Shown piece after piece: positions 60,701-64,000 of a stretch of 64,000 bases of DNA. The stretch's first letter is position 1. Every line of letters begins with the position of its first letter. The DNA comes from Argentina anserina (Eukaryota; Streptophyta; Magnoliopsida; Rosales; Rosaceae), in the NCBI RefSeq assembly GCF_933775445.1, contig NC_065873.1:11160001-11224000 (forward strand). The letters are read 5' to 3'. The translations under genes and the position numbers were made by a program. A model generated the notes under the pieces. The model saw only the letters and a list, made by a program, of their open reading frames with translations. It was not told the origin of the DNA and made no database searches.

Positions 60701-62698
60701 CTGTTCATTTTCCTATTTTGGTGAGGACTTGTGAGAGTTGAATACTGTACAACTTACACGTGTAATTACGTTTTGTTACAGTTTGAAATCTAAGTGTTTT
60801 GTTAAACTTGGATAAGATATTCAGCTGCTATATCGTAATTTCATTTATTGAAGTTATATCAGAGTGTTAGCATCCATAAATTCGAAATTTTACTGTTCTA
60901 AATTGAGGGATGTTACATCACCAATTAAATACCCCAACTATTACTTCATTAAGCATTTGAAAGTTAGTGAAAAGAAAGTGATACCTTCTTTACATGCATA
61001 TGTTGGCTACTATATAGAACTTTTAAAAATTCATCTACAGCTCTTACCCACCTGCAAGGAAATAGAGTAAGAATAGTCAGAAGGTTTGCAGAAGTAGAGA
61101 CGCCATACTAGAGGTGGGCACGGGACAGAATGGGACGGGACGGGGCTCATCCCACGTCCCGTCCCACTCTTTTAAATCGGGACGGGACAAGGGTTTTTAA
61201 CAATGCATCACTCGGGATTAATCCCGGTTGGGACGGGACGGGATCGGGACGGGACAAATCCCACCTTCCTATAAAGTTAAATAAAAACCTATATTTTTAC
61301 TTTTTCATTAACAAAATAACATTTAATAATGAAATTTTAACAAAAAAAATACATATTATGTTCAAAATATTATAATTTACCATTATTATTTGAATTGATA
61401 TAATTTTAGAGTAATTAAGAACATAAATTAGTTTCATTTTAATACAAATATATAAGAATTTTTAAGTTTTTATTAAAGGTGGGACGGGACGGGACGAAGC
61501 GGGATAGAAATTATTCGTCTCACGTCCCATCCCACTATTATGAAACGGGACGGGATCGGGACGGGACGAACGTTTTTAGACCTCCGTCCCGTCCCTACGA
61601 ATTTCGGGACGGGATCGGGATTTCCGTTTTTTATGCCCACCCCTACGCCATACAATTGCCAACTCCATGAAAATGACTATGACAACCTTTTACCAGTTTA
61701 TGTTATAAATAGGGTGCCAATGTAGAATGACCCAAACCACCAGAACAAAAAAATGATTTAACAGAAGGGCCACAGAACCAATATGTCAGCATAGAAACAT
61801 AAGTTTTGTCAGACAAAGATGCTATGGTATAGTTGGCAGGTCTAGACACTTTAAAACAACTTGTATATAACTGCGTACATTTGAAATTCGCTCTGACAAC
61901 TAGAAATTGAGAAAGAGAGACAGCTTTGAATCTTATATTGGTAATGACAAATGCAGCGGCTAAGCTGGCAAAAATGAGGCTCTGCTCTATTGATTGAGAC
62001 CACACACCCCCACCCTTTCTTTTGTCGATTTTTGAGGAACAAGCGCTATTTAGAAGTAATTCATATTTCTCTATTTGGTTCTCAAAATTGAAGAACCGTT
62101 TTGCAAAAAGTACCAAAACTCTATCAAGTTCAGATAGAAACAGAAGAAAAGCAAGGATAAAAAAATTGTAAATGATAGAATTGCATCTTAATTATATGGA
62201 AACATAAGGTACCAGATGCCAGCAGCAGTTAATCCTTCAAAGAAAGACAAGTGTCCTCCATGGTTTGTGGTAGCCAGTACAATATTTGTGTTTGCCCTAT
62301 TGAAGACAAATAACAAACATGCGATCAATATCCTCAGAATAAAAAGTAATGAATGAAAGACAGAAATCTATGTGGAAGAAACATGCGTGTAGTTAGAGCA
62401 ACTTCACCTGCATTCATCCCAAGGAATGGCTTCCCTAGTACAAACTGGATCATCCAAAGCACTGATACAGAGTAACGGCACTGACACATTTCCTACATAA
62501 CTAGCACTGCTACAACGCCTGTAGTATGTATCCACAGTCTGACACAACAGCAAACTCGAGTTGACCACACATACTTATAAGAATGGCAAAACTTAAGAAT
62601 CTGCTAAGCAAGAAAAAATGATAAATTACTTGCATTAATACCTCAAATTTTCCAACAAGGCGAGTAGCATGATGATCAAAATCACGAATAGAACGGGA
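57763..62698 (-). CDS. EMB8-like alpha/beta hydrolase, 3' exons (partial)
   Basis: Five minus-strand exons with matching phases and GT/AG borders: 62642-62698 (SRSIRDFDHHATRLVGKFE), 62408-62538 (TVDTYYRRCSSASYVGNV..., catalytic-Asp region ISALDDPVCT), 62213-62296 (ATTNHGGHLSFFEG, catalytic His), 60985-61051 (WVRAVDEFLKVLYSS) and 57763-58161, the last, with a C-terminal hydrophobic segment (WSLWLLVYIGIVTSWPVVGSV) and a KKRR end. These match embryogenesis-associated EMB8-type hydrolases, presumed esterases with a Ser-Asp-His triad whose substrate is not known. The nucleophile-Ser exon lies upstream and was not found before the window end. The first exon border may be slightly upstream (GIQK precedes in frame). 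The intron between the last two exons is expanded by an LTR, and the next one upstream holds a MITE. Confidence 0.88.
58278..60917 (+). repeat. Solo gypsy LTR in the last EMB8 intron, TSD TCACC
   Basis: A 2640-bp LTR beginning TGTAATAACCCGAA and ending GGGATGTTACA. It has identical TCACC on both sides (58273-58277, 60918-60922) and no internal region. It has GAGTTGACTTTTGATCC and GTTGTAGAGCTCGTCAAAAC (58493-58512), a leader-like zone, ATGTACCTTCCGG-type and GTGGCGGCC-type repeats (59880-60260), and the 3' block with TTACTCATACCAGCTTTGTA (60555-60574) and GTTTACAATCC. It is antisense to the host gene. Confidence 0.95.
61109..61645. mobile_element. hAT-type MITE in an EMB8 intron, TSD CGCCATAC
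   Basis: A 537-bp element with termini TAGAGGTGGGCA and TGCCCACCCCTA, flanked by perfect 8-bp duplications CGCCATAC (61101-61108, 61646-61653), diagnostic of hAT insertions. Both subterminal zones are arrays of GGGACGGGAC/GTCCCGTCCC with an AT-rich core. No transposase. The open frames within it are repeat artefacts. Confidence 0.95.
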
Positions 62699-64000
62699 CT
62701 TTTGAATTCCAAGGTAACAGCAAATCAAATATTAGTAAAGGGCTAAAAGGCAGGACCAGAAGAACAAACAGCTTTTATAAAATTCAACCTACCACACGAC
62801 CTAAACATTATAATATATACACGACCTAAATACTATAGACCTAAAAGAAAGAAGCAAATGAAAGGAAAGCAAAAGAAGAATGATTAAAATGGCACCATTT
62901 TTGACATCGCTCCCCTGAACTCATCGATCAAAACCAAACTGAAAATCAATTCTCTTTCTTATTATTTTGTATGACTAATATTCTGTGTGATGATAATAAA
63001 CATTCTGCCTCATACGCATATGCATCGCAAAGATCAACCTAAAACGCCTCAACCTGTCAACATACATCAGACCCTCACCTAATTCACATCTCTACATACA
63101 GAAAACTTTTTCTATCACTTCTTTCTTTCTTCTTTGAGGAGAAACAAGATTTACTAATGAACAAAAAGCAAAAAAAAAAAAGGAATTACACCTTCCATTA
63201 CCAAATATTCTAACCTATTACAAAATGAAAAGAGAAAAGTAAACGGAAATTAGGTTTTTCCCTAATGACTTTACTTTGTATTTGCTTCTCAAAAGGAAAA
63301 AAAATATGCACACCTGATTGTTAAAAAAAATGTCAAAATTATTCTAATGACTAATATACCAGTATGACACATTATCTGTCTCTTAGGAAGGTGACTGTAT
63401 ATTCACACATACATATATGTCCTTGTATCTTTACGTATACTATATCTGTATCTTATGCATCTACATGAACCAAGGACAAAAGAAATTGGACAGTTCTGAC
63501 AAGATACCAAAGGTGTGGTCAATTTCAGCAATAAATAACCAAAAATATATATATAAATACCGCAACAGAAGGACTAGCCTTAAGGGAAAAACAAAAAACC
63601 AAGGCCAATAACATAATGAACGAATACTACTGCAGCCTTCATTATAGAGTGATTGAGGAGAAAGTAAAGTGTTTGAAATTAACATAAACTTAAGCCCACA
63701 AGGCTGACAAGAACTACTGCAGCCTGACAACTAAAGGTCGCATCGCAAATATGAAAGAGAAGATAGGCCAAGTAGTTGGATAATCTGTAGGATCAGAGTG
63801 AATTCTCTGCTTCTTTATGGACTGCAGTAGACTACTAGTACTTAAGCCAATTTCTTTAATGCCTTTGTTTCGAAGATGGAATGAAGCTGCTATCTAAAGC
63901 CTAAAAGTCTGGGGCTAGGGTATTATTTATCGCTTTTGTTGAGTTATTTAGTTTGTAGCTTCCAAATGTAGTGGATTTCTATGCACTACTTCCTTAATGA
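62699..64000 (-). other. Probable upstream intron of the EMB8-like gene
   Basis: No exon of the hydrolase could be recognised between the SRSIRD exon and the window end, although its N-terminal and nucleophile regions must lie upstream. It is AT-rich, with CTGCAGC-containing direct repeats near 63630 and 63715 (ACTACTGCAGCC twice). Either a long intron or a split or truncated gene. Confidence 0.4.

Noticed and set aside
1..64000. CRISPR arrays, operons, bacterial promoters
   Set aside because: The sequence is plant nuclear DNA with spliced genes. No direct-repeat/spacer array of CRISPR type is present.

Overview
This is plant nuclear DNA, and intron-containing genes lie in a sea of transposable elements. 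It is AT-rich and dicot-like. Plant hallmarks are a GRAS regulator, initiator-Met-tRNA-primed Ty3/gypsy elements with very long LTRs, and CACTA, hAT, Helitron and fold-back MITE insertions. The species cannot be read from sequence alone; a eudicot is likely. Nothing points to bacterial, organellar or viral DNA.

Only three genes look functional, all on the minus strand: a TMEM18-like membrane protein (four exons, 23554-25775, complete), a single-exon GRAS-domain regulator (43250-44719, complete), and the 3' half of an EMB8-like alpha/beta hydrolase gene (five exons, 57763-62698, 5' part beyond what could be recognised). Recognisable broken genes are an erlin-type (SPFH/Band 7) pseudogene at 806-2050 that kept its introns and a RING-H2 relic at 56590-56907.

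Layout: 1-4 kb erlin pseudogene and non-coding; 4.0-4.6 kb hAT-like MITE; 4.8-10 kb Helitron-like element; 10-11.1 kb 85-bp tandem array plus a Ty1/copia 3' end; 12.7-16.1 kb a second Helitron-like element in opposite orientation; 17.9 kb LINE scrap; 19.5-21.7 kb solo gypsy LTR; 23.5-25.9 kb TMEM18; 26.2-28.7 kb gypsy element reduced to LTRs and primer-binding site; 29.7-34.7 kb hAT-like element carrying a nested CACTA element; 36.2-41.3 kb deleted gypsy element with gag-pol remnants; 41.3-42.4 kb simple-repeat and hairpin DNA; 43.2-44.8 kb GRAS gene; 46.8-54.6 kb nested LTRs with three fold-back MITEs; 55.0-55.4 kb a fourth MITE; 56.5 kb RING relic; 57.8-64 kb EMB8 gene, whose introns hold a 2.6-kb solo LTR and a hAT MITE.

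The genes do not form a pathway. The organising theme is one diverse gypsy LTR group, copies of which share two conserved boxes, repeatedly inserted and deleted around, and once inside, ordinary housekeeping genes. Several insertions are defined to the base by target-site duplications (TCTAC, TCACC, CGCCATAC, TATATTTA, AAG).
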